Shown: positions 7,325 through 16,147, numbered from the stretch's first letter. The stretch is DNA of 64,000 bases from a virus (IMGVR_UViG_3300023170_000013:1-64000), one strand, 5' to 3'. Notes: generated by a model from the sequence alone, not told the origin. Made by a program: numbers and translations.

Positions 7325-8596
7325 ATGAAAAAGAAGGTTTTGATTAAAGCTCCAATGTTGAGTCGCTCTGGATATGGAGAACACGCTCGTTTTGTTCTCC
7401 GTGCTTTGCGGAGTAGAGAAGAGCTTTTCGACATTTATATCTTGAATATTCGCTGGGGCGAAACCGGCTGGATCTGGGAAGACAATGAAGAAAGGCAGTT
7501 TATTGATGAAGCAATCAAAAAAACTGTTTTGACACTTGAAGGTGCTAAAAAAGCAGGGCAACAAGTTCATTTTGATGTTTCGCTTCAAGTTACCATCCCG
7601 CAAGAATGGGAGAAGCTAGCTGCCGTTAACATTGGCTGTACAGCCGGAACAGAAACAACTAAAATGTCCCCGCAATGGGTTGAAAAAAGCAACCTGATGG
7701 ACAAGATTCTGGTTGTTTCAGAACATACAAAATATGCTTTTGATAACACAGTTTATAAATTTCAGCATCCACAAACTGGACAAGAGATCGTTTTTAGAAA
7801 TGAAACTCCTGTGGAAGTGACGCATTATCCAGTTCGTAAAGTTGCTCCTTGTCCAGAGTTTTTGGAACTTGATTTCAAGCATGATTTCAACTTTCTTTGC
7901 AATGCTCAATGGTCCCCAAGAAAGAACTTGGAAAACACTGTTCGTTGGTGGCTTGAAGAATTTCAGGACAAACCTTATGGCCTAATTCTAAAAGGAAACT
8001 TTGCCAAGAACTGTGTGATGGATCGAGAAAAGTTTGAGCAAAGAATCAATCACATTCTTAAAGACTTTGAAGACCGAGAATGTTCTGTTTATTACCTACA
8101 CGGAGACATGACAGAAGAGGAACTCTCAGCCCTTTATCAGCATCAAAAAGTTAAATGCTTTATCAATTTGGCTCATGGTGAAGGGTTCGGCCTTCCTGTT
8201 TTTGAAGCGGCTTACTATGGACTTCCAGTAATTGCCCCTGATTGGGGCGGCGTGGTTGATTTTCTTTATGCCCCAGATGATAAGGGAAAGAAAAAAGCTC
8301 ATTTCTTGAAGGTCGATTATGATCTCAAACCAGTCCAAGAAGAGGCTGTCTGGGAGCCAGTTTTGATTAGGGACTCTCTTTGGGCTTTCCCAAAAAGGTT
8401 TTCTTATGTTTCACGACTGCGAGATGTCGTGAAAATGTATGGCATTTATCACGCCAAAGCGAAGAGATTAAGAAAGTGGCTTTTGAAAGAGTTTGAAGCA
8501 GATAGCAAATATCAAAAAGTTTTGGAAAGCGTGAAGGAGAAAGATTTTGATGTTGATTCGTGGCTAGCCTCTTTGGGAGAAGAGGTTTATGATTAA
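7325..8596 (+). CDS. Glycosyltransferase, GT4-like
   Basis: A 423-residue GT-B protein. AHGEGFGLPVFEAAYYGLPV is the E-x7-E donor site, followed by APDWGG. SRSGYGEHARFVLRAL at the N-terminus is the usual GT4 acceptor-domain start. A GAGG ribosome site precedes the ATG. The stop overlaps the next start (TAATG). It is clearly of the same broad class as the gene at 5850 but diverged, so the two probably build different linkages. Confidence 0.88.
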   Translation: MKKKVLIKAPMLSRSGYGEHARFVLRALRSREELFDIYILNIRWGETGWIWEDNEERQFIDEAIKKTVLTLEGAKKAGQQVHFDVSLQVTIPQEWEKLAAVNIGCTAGTETTKMSPQWVEKSNLMDKILVVSEHTKYAFDNTVYKFQHPQTGQEIVFRNETPVEVTHYPVRKVAPCPEFLELDFKHDFNFLCNAQWSPRKNLENTVRWWLEEFQDKPYGLILKGNFAKNCVMDREKFEQRINHILKDFEDRECSVYYLHGDMTEEELSALYQHQKVKCFINLAHGEGFGLPVFEAAYYGLPVIAPDWGGVVDFLYAPDDKGKKKAHFLKVDYDLKPVQEEAVWEPVLIRDSLWAFPKRFSYVSRLRDVVKMYGIYHAKAKRLRKWLLKEFEADSKYQKVLESVKEKDFDVDSWLASLGEEVYD

Positions 8597-9435
8597 TGTA
8601 TATCTTTTTGTCCGACTTCTTTTTAGAGCAGGGTGTGATCGGCGGAGGTGAACTGAATGATTATGAGCTTTTAAAAATATTATCCAATAAAGGCTATAAA
8701 GTAAAGAAAAAGAACACTTCTGAAGTTGATTTGAGATTTTTAAAAGAAAATATTGGAAATAACTTTATTATTTCCAATTTTATATTCTTAAAAGAAGAGT
8801 GTAAAAAGTTCATTCAATCAGGGTTAAATTATGCGATATACGAACACGATCACAAATACCTAATCAATAGAGACCCCTCCAAGTGTGAAGATTATATATG
8901 CAAAAAACAAGAATTAATAAATATAGGTTTTTATCAAAATGCAAAAGCCATTTTATGTCAATCTTTGTTACACGCAGAAATTATTAACAAAAACTTAAAG
9001 AAAATAAATGCTATAAGTTTATCTGGCAATTTGTGGTCCGAAGAGGATCTGAAATTGATGAGAAAGCTTTCAGAAAACAAAAAAAGTAATTTTTATTCAA
9101 TTATAAATTCCATCAATCCAATAAAAAACACAAATATTTGTATTAAATACTGCCGGCATAAGCAGATTCCATTTAAGCTGATATCAAAAATGCCTAGACA
9201 GCAGTTTTTAACTGAATTATCTAAAAATGAAGGGCTGGTCTTCTTTCCCGGAGTTGTTGAGACATTAAATAGGGTTTGCGTGGAAGCTAAAGCAATGAAC
9301 TGTAAAGTTGTAACAAACAAGAAAGTTGGAGCTACATCTGAAGAATGGTTTTCCTTGAAGGGAGAGCCCTTATTGGAAGAAATGTATAAAATGAGAGAAA
9401 GCATTCCAAAGTTGATTATTGAGGTGTTTGAATGA
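8596..9435 (+). CDS. Probable glycosyltransferase (diverged GT-B)
   Basis: A 279-residue protein with a weak GT-B pattern. IGGGELNDYELLKIL at the N-terminus resembles the Gly-rich acceptor loop. LVFFPGVVETLNRVCVEAKA plus NCKVVTNKKVGA near the C-terminus occupies the place of the E-x7-E donor site. It is shorter than typical GT4 enzymes and AT-richer than its neighbours, with many Asn, Lys and Ile. It overlaps both neighbours by 1-4 bases, so it is translated as part of the operon. Confidence 0.65.
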   Translation: MYIFLSDFFLEQGVIGGGELNDYELLKILSNKGYKVKKKNTSEVDLRFLKENIGNNFIISNFIFLKEECKKFIQSGLNYAIYEHDHKYLINRDPSKCEDYICKKQELINIGFYQNAKAILCQSLLHAEIINKNLKKINAISLSGNLWSEEDLKLMRKLSENKKSNFYSIINSINPIKNTNICIKYCRHKQIPFKLISKMPRQQFLTELSKNEGLVFFPGVVETLNRVCVEAKAMNCKVVTNKKVGATSEEWFSLKGEPLLEEMYKMRESIPKLIIEVFE

Positions 9436-10334
9436 GAAAAGTATATATTAAATCTCACGAAGAAAACGCTGGAAAATACATTTATCGCGGCTACTTCAAA
9501 GCTTGGGAGGCACTAGGTTATGAAGTTGTGAATTATAAAAACCTTTTAGATATTTCAAATGATGAAGGTTTTTATTTGATGGCAGTGGATGCAGAAATCA
9601 ACTCCACAAACATTCACGTTGTTAAAAAAGCAATAAAGGCTTACGTATACGTCCAGCCAAACACATTTCCAATGAAGTGGGGAACGCATCCCAATTTTGT
9701 ATCATTGTGCCCAGACGATACAATTAAAGAGCTTAATGTTTTGGACAATGTTGTTCTATGGCACTGGGCAGACAGTTTTGAATACCATACAAAATGGAAA
9801 GGGATTAAAAAGCTTCCATTGGCTTTTGACTCTATCTCATATCAGATTGAAGAAGACGATAAATACAACTTTGATTGCTGTTTTATTGGCACTTGGGCAA
9901 ACAACGGCTTCAATGAAAAAAGAAAGATTTTATTAGATTATCTAGGAGAGTTTAAAAATAGCAATCTTAAGTGTGGATTTTTTATCAATCGTAATATCTC
10001 TCACGAGAAAGAGAATCTGATCTTATCTAGTAGTAAGATTGCAATTAACATTCACGATGCATATCAACAAATGCTGGGTTTGGATACAAACGAAAGAACA
10101 TTTAAATCTCTTGGGTTAACTGGTATTTTAGTGTCAGACTCTGTAAGACAAGTTAATACAATCTTTCCCAATGTACAACTGGCAAAAGATCCCAAAGAAA
10201 TGGTTCAGATTGTAGGCGATTTACTGCTGAAAGACAAAGAACAAATTAAAGAAATGAAAAATTATAATAGAAATAATGTATTAAAAAACCACACTTATAT
10301 TAAAAGAGTTGAGGAGATGTTGAGCTTTGGATAA
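9432..10334 (+). CDS. CgeB-like glycosyltransferase
   Basis: A 300-residue protein. The C-terminal third has the pattern of CgeB/Glyco_trans_1_2 proteins: CCFIGTWANNGFNEKRK, then KIAINIHDAYQ, NERTFKSLGLTGILVSDS and KDPKEMVQIV. Such proteins are single-chain GT-B transferases found in polysaccharide and spore-coat clusters. A second CgeB-like gene lies at 16148. It begins with an ATGA overlap of the previous gene. The donor is unknown. Confidence 0.7.
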   Translation: MRKVYIKSHEENAGKYIYRGYFKAWEALGYEVVNYKNLLDISNDEGFYLMAVDAEINSTNIHVVKKAIKAYVYVQPNTFPMKWGTHPNFVSLCPDDTIKELNVLDNVVLWHWADSFEYHTKWKGIKKLPLAFDSISYQIEEDDKYNFDCCFIGTWANNGFNEKRKILLDYLGEFKNSNLKCGFFINRNISHEKENLILSSSKIAINIHDAYQQMLGLDTNERTFKSLGLTGILVSDSVRQVNTIFPNVQLAKDPKEMVQIVGDLLLKDKEQIKEMKNYNRNNVLKNHTYIKRVEEMLSFG

Positions 10335-11055
10335 CAAACCGAAAGTTACAATCGTAATACCTTGTTATAATTCTGAAAAATGGATTGAACAGAGTGTTAG
10401 AACTGCTTTGGATCAAGATTACGACAACGTAGAAGTTATCTTTGTTGACAATGAAAGTACAGACAGTAGCGTTGATATTGTTAGCAAGATCCAAAGTGAT
10501 AAGCTTATTATGTCTTCTGCTCCGAACATATACCCACATTGTTGGGATGAGGCTAGAGAAGAAGGTATTAGAATGTCTACCGGTGAGTACATTTTGATTA
10601 TGGGTTCTGATGACTTTTTGGAGAACAATTTTATTTCAAATTGTATGAGCATTGTAATGAAGGTGCCGGATAAAATAAGGGTGCTTCAAAGCCCAATTAG
10701 AGGCATCAAGGGGCAAGAAGAGGGAGATGTTGGGTTCGTATCTTATTTTTACAATAACAAAGAACAACTTAAACAGGAGTTGGTGAAGAGATGCGTGGTC
10801 AACACCCCAACGGTTTTGTACAAGAAAGATGTTTTATTAGAGACAAAGACAAAACCAAGCCAATATGGAGGAGCCGCAGATTATGATTTTTATTGCCAGT
10901 TGGTTGATAAAGGAGAATTCATTTTCCCTGTGAGTTCTTGGCTTGGGTTCAATTATCGTTGGCACCCGGAACAGGCAACTTGGAAGATGAAAAAACAACA
11001 AACGAATTATGACAAGAAAATCCAGAGATTTTGGAGGGAAAAGTGGAGAATCTAA
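10327..11055 (+). CDS. Glycosyltransferase family 2 (GT-A fold)
   Basis: A 242-residue GT2 enzyme. VTIVIPCYNSEKWIEQSVRT with VIFVDNESTDSS is the classic nucleotide-binding start of GT2 proteins, and YILIMGSDDFL supplies the metal-binding DxD-type motif. It starts at a TTG with GAGGAG 10 bases upstream and overlaps the preceding gene by 8 bases. It has no membrane segment, so it works in the cytoplasm. Confidence 0.88.
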   Translation: MDNKPKVTIVIPCYNSEKWIEQSVRTALDQDYDNVEVIFVDNESTDSSVDIVSKIQSDKLIMSSAPNIYPHCWDEAREEGIRMSTGEYILIMGSDDFLENNFISNCMSIVMKVPDKIRVLQSPIRGIKGQEEGDVGFVSYFYNNKEQLKQELVKRCVVNTPTVLYKKDVLLETKTKPSQYGGAADYDFYCQLVDKGEFIFPVSSWLGFNYRWHPEQATWKMKKQQTNYDKKIQRFWREKWRI

Positions 11056-11666
11056 AAAAAAGAATTCTAGAAATAGCATATAAAAACAATCTATCGCATT
11101 TGGGAAGTTACTTCTCAAGTGTTGGTATCATTGATGAAATCTATAAAGAAAAGAAAAAGACAGATATTTTTATTTTGTCATCCGGACACGCAGCTTTGGC
11201 TTTGTATGTTGTTCTGGAAAAATATCACGATCTAGATGCAGAAAAGTTGTTTAAAAAACACGGAGGCCACCCACATCGATGTGAGAGTGATTTTATCTAT
11301 TGCTCGACAGGAAGTTTGGGAATGGGGTTGACGGTGGCTGTAGGCAGAGCCTTGGCGAATAAAGACATCCACATTCATTGTTTGGTAAGCGATGGAGAAG
11401 CATATGAAGGGTCTATTTGGGAGTCCTTGAGGTACATTGAAGAGAAGAACATCAAGAATATAACAGTACACGTAAATGTTAATGGGTATGCTGGTTATAA
11501 ATGCGTTGATTCTAGAAAATTAGTTGAAAGACTTAAAACTTTCCTTCCGGACATTCAGATTCACTATACCGATGTTGGTGAATATCCATTTCTATCCGGA
11601 TTGAACGCACATTATCACATTATGAGCGAAGAAGATTATCAATCCGCAAAGGAGAGGTTCGAATGA
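11043..11666 (+). CDS. Transketolase-like N-terminal subunit (thiamine diphosphate-binding)
   Basis: A 207-residue protein (GTG start at 11043; an in-frame TTG at 11031 is the alternative, as GGAGGG sits only 4 bases before the GTG). It follows the ThDP diphosphate-binding domain of transketolase: SHLGS (His19), ILSSGHAALALY (His49), GHPH, STGSLGMGL (~91-98), SDGEAYEGSIWES (116 on) and NVNGY (Asn147). The canonical GDG is SDG and the SKGH lysine is Ser, but the metal-binding Asp117 and Asn147 are present. It is much shorter than full transketolase (about 620) and than known split N-subunits (about 270). It forms a two-gene unit with the next gene through an ATGA overlap. A two-carbon ketol transfer reaction is expected; the acceptor is unknown. 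Confidence 0.8.
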   Translation: MENLKKRILEIAYKNNLSHLGSYFSSVGIIDEIYKEKKKTDIFILSSGHAALALYVVLEKYHDLDAEKLFKKHGGHPHRCESDFIYCSTGSLGMGLTVAVGRALANKDIHIHCLVSDGEAYEGSIWESLRYIEEKNIKNITVHVNVNGYAGYKCVDSRKLVERLKTFLPDIQIHYTDVGEYPFLSGLNAHYHIMSEEDYQSAKERFE

Positions 11667-12139
11667 GAAGATACTTTAGTGAACTGCTTCATAGAGAAAT
11701 GGGGCAAAATAAAGATATTGTTCTGATCACGGGAGACCTTGGTTATGGATTGTGGGATCGGATCAAGATTGATTACGAAGACCGTTTTCATAATGTCGGA
11801 GCAGCGGAACAATTTATGATGGGGATGGCTAGTGGAATGGCGATGGAAGGAAAAATTCCAGTTGTTTATTCGATTACTCCATTTTTGCTGTATCGGCCAT
11901 TCGAATTTATACGAAATTATGTAGATCATGAAAAAGTGCCTGTCAAGTTAGTGGGCGGAGGCCGAGGAAAGGATTATGGATACTTGGGATTTTCTCACTG
12001 GGCAGAGGACGATGTGAAAATTATGAAGTGCTTTAAGAATATAGAGACTAACCACCCAAAGAGTGAAAAAGAATTAGAAGAATCTTTTCGTGATATGCTG
12101 TACAACAAAGGCCCCTATTATTTGAACCTTAAAAGATGA
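11663..12139 (+). CDS. Transketolase-like pyrimidine-domain subunit
   Basis: A 158-residue partner of the preceding gene, covering only the pyrimidine-binding domain: DIVLITGDLG, FHNVGAAEQFMMGMASGMA (Glu49 is the residue that activates the ThDP aminopyrimidine), GKIPVVYSITPFLLYRPFEF and VKLVGGGRG. The usual third C-terminal transketolase domain is absent, so the two genes together give ~365 residues, a minimal catalytic core. Because the next genes make nucleotide sugars, I infer that it modifies a sugar, for example by adding a two-carbon branch, rather than serving the pentose phosphate pathway. Confidence 0.8.
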   Translation: MRRYFSELLHREMGQNKDIVLITGDLGYGLWDRIKIDYEDRFHNVGAAEQFMMGMASGMAMEGKIPVVYSITPFLLYRPFEFIRNYVDHEKVPVKLVGGGRGKDYGYLGFSHWAEDDVKIMKCFKNIETNHPKSEKELEESFRDMLYNKGPYYLNLKR

Positions 12140-12152
12140 GTAGGAAAGTAAA

Positions 12153-13010
12153 ATGAATAATACCGTGCTTGTCACCGGTGCAAATGGTTTTATTGCAAAA
12201 AGCATCATTCCAGAATTGGAGAAAAAATATAAAGTTATTTCTACAAATAGAGCTACTTTGGATGTTTTAGATGAGACCGAGGTAGACAACTTTTTTCAAG
12301 CTAATAAAGTTGACTACGTGGTACATACGGCGGCTTCCGGCGGAAAAAGAATTCATAAAAACGAAGAAAGATATTTCTATGAAAATTTGAAAATGTATGA
12401 AAACTTGAAAAAACATAGAGATAAGTTCAAGTTGATGATTGTTTTTGGTTCCGGAGCGGAATATTGCAAAGAAGAAAACATTGAAAACGTAGATGAAGAA
12501 AAGTTTGATAATAAAGAACCTCTTAATCATTATGGAAGAGCAAAGCAAGAAATAACAAAAAGCGTTATCAATATAAACGACAACATATACAATATTCGTA
12601 TTTTTAATTGCTTTGGAGTGAACGAAGAACCTCAAAGAATGATTAAAAATTCTATCTTAAAATATATTGAAAAGTGTGGTATAATAGTACACAAGAACAA
12701 AGAGATGGATTTTTTCTATGTGAAGGATTTGTATAGAATTATAGATCGCTTGATGTCCGAAGGTGGTCATAAATTTAAGCAATTTAATGCTTGTTATATG
12801 GAAAAACAAACTTTATTGGATGTGGCAAACAAGATCAACAACCTAGACAACCACGATGTAGATATTTCCTTGTTGGATGAGGAAATGGATAATAGCTATT
12901 CTGGAAACGGCGCAAGGCTAGGCTCTTTGGGATTAGAATTCATAGGTTTTGACGAAGCAATTAAAGAGTATTATCGGGAGATTAAAAAATATGCAAAAAC
13001 AGCTTCTTAA
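12153..13010 (+). CDS. Extended SDR: NAD(P)-dependent sugar-nucleotide reductase/epimerase
   Basis: A 285-residue extended short-chain dehydrogenase. TGANGFIAKS is the Rossmann TGxxGxxG loop, HTAASGG the second cofactor strand, FGSGAEY the catalytic Ser region and HYGRAK the YxxxK pair. It most resembles enzymes that reduce 4-keto sugars bound to a nucleotide (abequose- or tyvelose-pathway type reductases), but the exact product is not readable. GGAAAG precedes the ATG. It lies between the transketolase pair and the E1-like dehydrase, which suggests that it reduces their product. Confidence 0.8.
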   Translation: MNNTVLVTGANGFIAKSIIPELEKKYKVISTNRATLDVLDETEVDNFFQANKVDYVVHTAASGGKRIHKNEERYFYENLKMYENLKKHRDKFKLMIVFGSGAEYCKEENIENVDEEKFDNKEPLNHYGRAKQEITKSVININDNIYNIRIFNCFGVNEEPQRMIKNSILKYIEKCGIIVHKNKEMDFFYVKDLYRIIDRLMSEGGHKFKQFNACYMEKQTLLDVANKINNLDNHDVDISLLDEEMDNSYSGNGARLGSLGLEFIGFDEAIKEYYREIKKYAKTAS

Positions 13011-14346
13011 TGAGATTTTAAACTTGGTTAGTGAGTATGTTAAACAAAAGAACAAAGAAGAAAATGACTGGAAAGAGGGCGATTGGGTTAAATATTCAGG
13101 ACCAGTTTTGGATGAACGCGAATACAAAGAAGCAATCAGAACTCTCTTGAGCGGTTGGCTCATTTATGGCGAGAATGCAAGAAAGTTTGAATTAGAATTT
13201 GCAAAAGAGCTTGGCAAGAAGTTTGGAGTTTTGACAAACTCTGGAAGTTCTGCTAACCTTCTGATGGTGTCCACACTAACATCGAAAGATAAAAGATTGG
13301 CAAAATACCATCTTCCTCGTGGTAGTAAGTTTATTACTCCTGTGGTGTGTTTCCCAACAACTCTCAACCCCATCATTCAGAATGGATATGAGCCAGTTTT
13401 TGTTGATGTTACGCTCCCTGATTTGAATCTGGATTTGGATCAAGTGGAGAAAAAACTAGAAGAAGATCCTGAAATTAAAGGAATTATTTTTGCTCACGTC
13501 CTAGGCAATCCACCAGATATGGATAGACTGATGGCCCTTGTGGAAAAATATGAACTAGTGTTTTTGGAGGATGCTTGTGATGCTCTAGGTTCAACATACG
13601 ATGGTAAGTTGCTGGGCTCTTTTGGTTTGATGTCGACTTGCTCTTTCTTTCCAGCCCACCATATGACGATGGGAGAGGGTGGTTTTGTTGCGACTAACCA
13701 AAACCAACTTCGAAGGGGATTGGCTAGTTTTAGAGACTGGGGTAGGGCTTGCTATTGCAATGAAAAGTCTCCCGGAGATGTCACATGTGCAACTGCTTGC
13801 GGAGATCGATTTAAGAATTGGTTTCCAGATTTGCCAGAAGTTACATATGATCATCGTTATGTTTTTGATGAGATTGGGTACAACATTAAGCCACTGGATC
13901 TTCAAGCCGCAATGGGGCTGGAGCAGTTGAAGAAATTGGAAAAGTTTCATCAAGACAGAAAAGATAACTTTGAAAGATTGTATGAAATCTTCAAGCCATA
14001 TGGAGAATATTTTCATCTACCAAAGGCAACAGAAAAAGCAGATCCTAGCTGGTTTGGATTTCTTTTGACTGTCAAAGAAGGAGCGCCCTTTAGTCGACAT
14101 CAATTCCAAACATATATGGAAAAGCAAAAAGTTCAAACTAGAGCTTACTTTACCGGCAATGTTATGTATCACCCCGGATATCGACATTTGGCTAAAGAGT
14201 ACGGAGAGCTTAAAAAAGTATTTCCAAATGCTCACTTGGCAACAACCAGCACTTTGTTTTTGGGAACTTATTCTGGCTTGACTGAAGAGAAAATGAATTA
14301 TATTAAAGAAAAGGTAGATGCCTTTTTTAAAGAATTGGGAGCATAG
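12991..14346 (+). CDS. rfbH: E1/RfbH-type PLP and [2Fe-2S] C3-dehydrase for 3,6-dideoxy sugars
   Basis: A 451-residue DegT-fold enzyme. Instead of the PLP lysine it has His223 in FFPAHHMTMGEGG, as in CDP-4-keto-6-deoxyglucose-3-dehydrase (E1/AscC/RfbH), where the cofactor is used as PMP to remove the C3 hydroxyl. Cys196, Cys254, Cys256 and Cys266 form C-x57-C-x1-C-x9-C, very close to the [2Fe-2S] motif described for E1 (C-x57-C-x1-C-x7-C). This separates it from the cluster-free ColD. GSSANLLMVS and ACDALGSTYDG are the other cofactor-contact regions. The ATG at 12991 is chosen over 12949 because GGGAG lies about 10 bases before it. No E3-type reductase gene is seen in the window, so electrons may come from the host or from elsewhere on the phage. 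Confidence 0.88.
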   Translation: MQKQLLNEILNLVSEYVKQKNKEENDWKEGDWVKYSGPVLDEREYKEAIRTLLSGWLIYGENARKFELEFAKELGKKFGVLTNSGSSANLLMVSTLTSKDKRLAKYHLPRGSKFITPVVCFPTTLNPIIQNGYEPVFVDVTLPDLNLDLDQVEKKLEEDPEIKGIIFAHVLGNPPDMDRLMALVEKYELVFLEDACDALGSTYDGKLLGSFGLMSTCSFFPAHHMTMGEGGFVATNQNQLRRGLASFRDWGRACYCNEKSPGDVTCATACGDRFKNWFPDLPEVTYDHRYVFDEIGYNIKPLDLQAAMGLEQLKKLEKFHQDRKDNFERLYEIFKPYGEYFHLPKATEKADPSWFGFLLTVKEGAPFSRHQFQTYMEKQKVQTRAYFTGNVMYHPGYRHLAKEYGELKKVFPNAHLATTSTLFLGTYSGLTEEKMNYIKEKVDAFFKELGA

Positions 14347-14348
14347 AT

Positions 14349-15299
14349 ATGAAAATAGTTTATATTACTGGCTGCTTGGGGTTTATGGGCTCACATACCA
14401 CTAGAAAGGTGCTTGAGATGGGCTGGGAAGTGTGTGGAGTGGATAAGTTGACCTATGCAGCCAATCCGGATTATCTGGAAGAATTCAATAAATATCCAAA
14501 TTTTAAATTCATTAATTCAGATATCAAAGATTTGAAATCGCTTTATGATTGCGATTATGTTATCAACTTCGCAGCCGAGTCTCACGTTGGAAACAGTATT
14601 ATTGATAGTGATGAGTTTATTACCAGTAACATTGTTGGTGTTAAAAACTTGCTAGAACTGGTTCGGAGGAAACCTCACAACTGTAATGATAGGCCGATTT
14701 TGTTTCATATTAGCACAGATGAGGTGTATGGAGACATTGAAGAAGGTGCGCACAATGAAGAGTCCATCTTGAACCCAAGTAACCCATATTCAGCATCAAA
14801 AGCGGCTGCTGATATGCTGATCACAGCGTGGGCTCGAACATATGGAATTAAGTATCTTATCTTGAGACCGACAAACAACTACGGCCCCGGCCAATATCCA
14901 GAGAAATTAATTCCGATTTCTGTCAAGAATTTGATGCGAAAGAAAAAGATCAAACTACACAACGAAGGCACTCCAGTAAGGAACTGGCTACATGTAGAGG
15001 ATACGGCAGAAGCTGTTATTAAGATTGTAGAATCAGGCGAAGTTAATCAAGTATACAACGTTGCCGGTGGCTTTGAGCAGGCAAATGTGGATACAGTAAG
15101 GAAAATTATCAAAGCTTTCTTTGGTTCGGAAGAGAATTGGAGAGAACATGTAGACTTTTCAGAAGTTAGAGAGGGTCAAGATGTTAGATATGCAATTGAT
15201 GACACAAGATTGAAAGAACTAGGATGGAAACCCTTGAAGGAATTCGATGAAGAGATTGTCGAGATTGTAAAAGAAGTAAGGAACAACTGGAGATGGTAA
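14349..15299 (+). CDS. NDP-glucose 4,6-dehydratase (RmlB-like)
   Basis: A 316-residue extended SDR with TGCLGFMGSH, DKLTYAANPDYL, FAAESHVGNSI, STDEVYGD (catalytic Asp-Glu), YSASKAAAD (YxxxK) and RPTNNYGPGQYPEKLIP. All of these match dTDP-glucose 4,6-dehydratase rather than the CDP-glucose enzyme RfbG. It oxidises C4 and removes the C6 hydroxyl, giving the 4-keto-6-deoxy sugar that the E1-like enzyme next to it needs. It is some 30-40 residues shorter than bacterial RmlB. The nucleotide carried by the substrate (dTDP, CDP or GDP) is not proven. Confidence 0.85.
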   Translation: MKIVYITGCLGFMGSHTTRKVLEMGWEVCGVDKLTYAANPDYLEEFNKYPNFKFINSDIKDLKSLYDCDYVINFAAESHVGNSIIDSDEFITSNIVGVKNLLELVRRKPHNCNDRPILFHISTDEVYGDIEEGAHNEESILNPSNPYSASKAAADMLITAWARTYGIKYLILRPTNNYGPGQYPEKLIPISVKNLMRKKKIKLHNEGTPVRNWLHVEDTAEAVIKIVESGEVNQVYNVAGGFEQANVDTVRKIIKAFFGSEENWREHVDFSEVREGQDVRYAIDDTRLKELGWKPLKEFDEEIVEIVKEVRNNWRW

Positions 15300-16144
15300 A
15301 GCAAGAGAAAAAAATTGCTTGTTTGATCTATTTTTTTGGCAAAAGGTACGAAAGAATAGGAAAATGCGCTGTTGATAGTTTTAAAAAATATCATCCGGAT
15401 GTTGATTTGATTCATGTTAACAAAGAAAATGCTGAACAATATCGTTCAACAGAGAAACTTAAATTAGTTGGCCATGGCATATACAAATATATGCTAGCTG
15501 CTGAAATTATGATGAGATTTAAGTATGATAAAATCATCGTCCTAGGTGCAGATACCATAACTTGTTCTAGATTGACAGAATTTATTGATAACGATGAAGA
15601 TGATATATTAGCCACGTTGGATTATCCATACAGGCTATATTCTAGACATCGTAATATGTTTTTATCACCAGATTCTGAAACACATCTTAATGCAGATGTG
15701 GTTTGTTTCAATAATCCTTCTGCTATAGTCGATATTGTTAGAATTGCTAAATCATTCCCAGAGTATGTGGAGCAGGCTGGGTTGAATTATGTTGTATGGT
15801 CTGAAGATTATAACTATTCGTGTTCAATTGTTGATGGCCCATACAAGACTAGCGAGGTTGTATACAATGCTCGCGCAAAAGGAAATATCGTAGCCAAGCC
15901 GAACACAAAACCTTGGGGAGAGCATACTAATAAATTCTATGTGAAAGATCAAAAGTTGTATACCGGCGATAATAAGCAAATTAAAGTTTGGCATTATTGT
16001 GATGGCTTGGGAGTTCAAACTGATGCAGTATTTATGGGCACAATGAATCATTATATTAATGATTGGTTTAATAAAGAGACAAAAGAGTTCTTTGAAGAAT
16101 GCTGTGATTGTGGAGACTTTTTCAAAAGAGAGTTTGCTTTTTAA
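15293..16144 (+). CDS. Probable GT-A type glycosyltransferase
   Basis: A 283-residue protein starting KKIACLIYFFGKRYERIGKC, with DKIIVLGADTIT near residue 80 in the place of the metal-binding DxD of GT-A enzymes (GT8-like layout), then ILATLDYPYRLY, HLNADVVCFNNP and a His/Trp-containing KVWHYCDG near the C-terminus. Family assignment is tentative. The C-terminus has a CC-x-C cluster of unknown meaning. It overlaps the dehydratase by 7 bases. Confidence 0.6.
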   Translation: MVKQEKKIACLIYFFGKRYERIGKCAVDSFKKYHPDVDLIHVNKENAEQYRSTEKLKLVGHGIYKYMLAAEIMMRFKYDKIIVLGADTITCSRLTEFIDNDEDDILATLDYPYRLYSRHRNMFLSPDSETHLNADVVCFNNPSAIVDIVRIAKSFPEYVEQAGLNYVVWSEDYNYSCSIVDGPYKTSEVVYNARAKGNIVAKPNTKPWGEHTNKFYVKDQKLYTGDNKQIKVWHYCDGLGVQTDAVFMGTMNHYINDWFNKETKEFFEECCDCGDFFKREFAF

Positions 16145-16147
16145 TAT

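Noticed and set aside
11043-12139. Transketolase for the pentose phosphate pathway, as an auxiliary metabolic gene
   Set aside because: The operon is wholly for glycan synthesis, both subunits are minimal and phosphate-site residues appear changed. A metabolic role is less likely than sugar modification.
12991-14346. ColD (GDP-colitose dehydratase) using the Gmd product
   Set aside because: Gmd is present, so GDP-colitose was considered. The four-cysteine cluster motif fits E1/RfbH and not the cluster-free ColD. ColD-type substrate use cannot be fully excluded.
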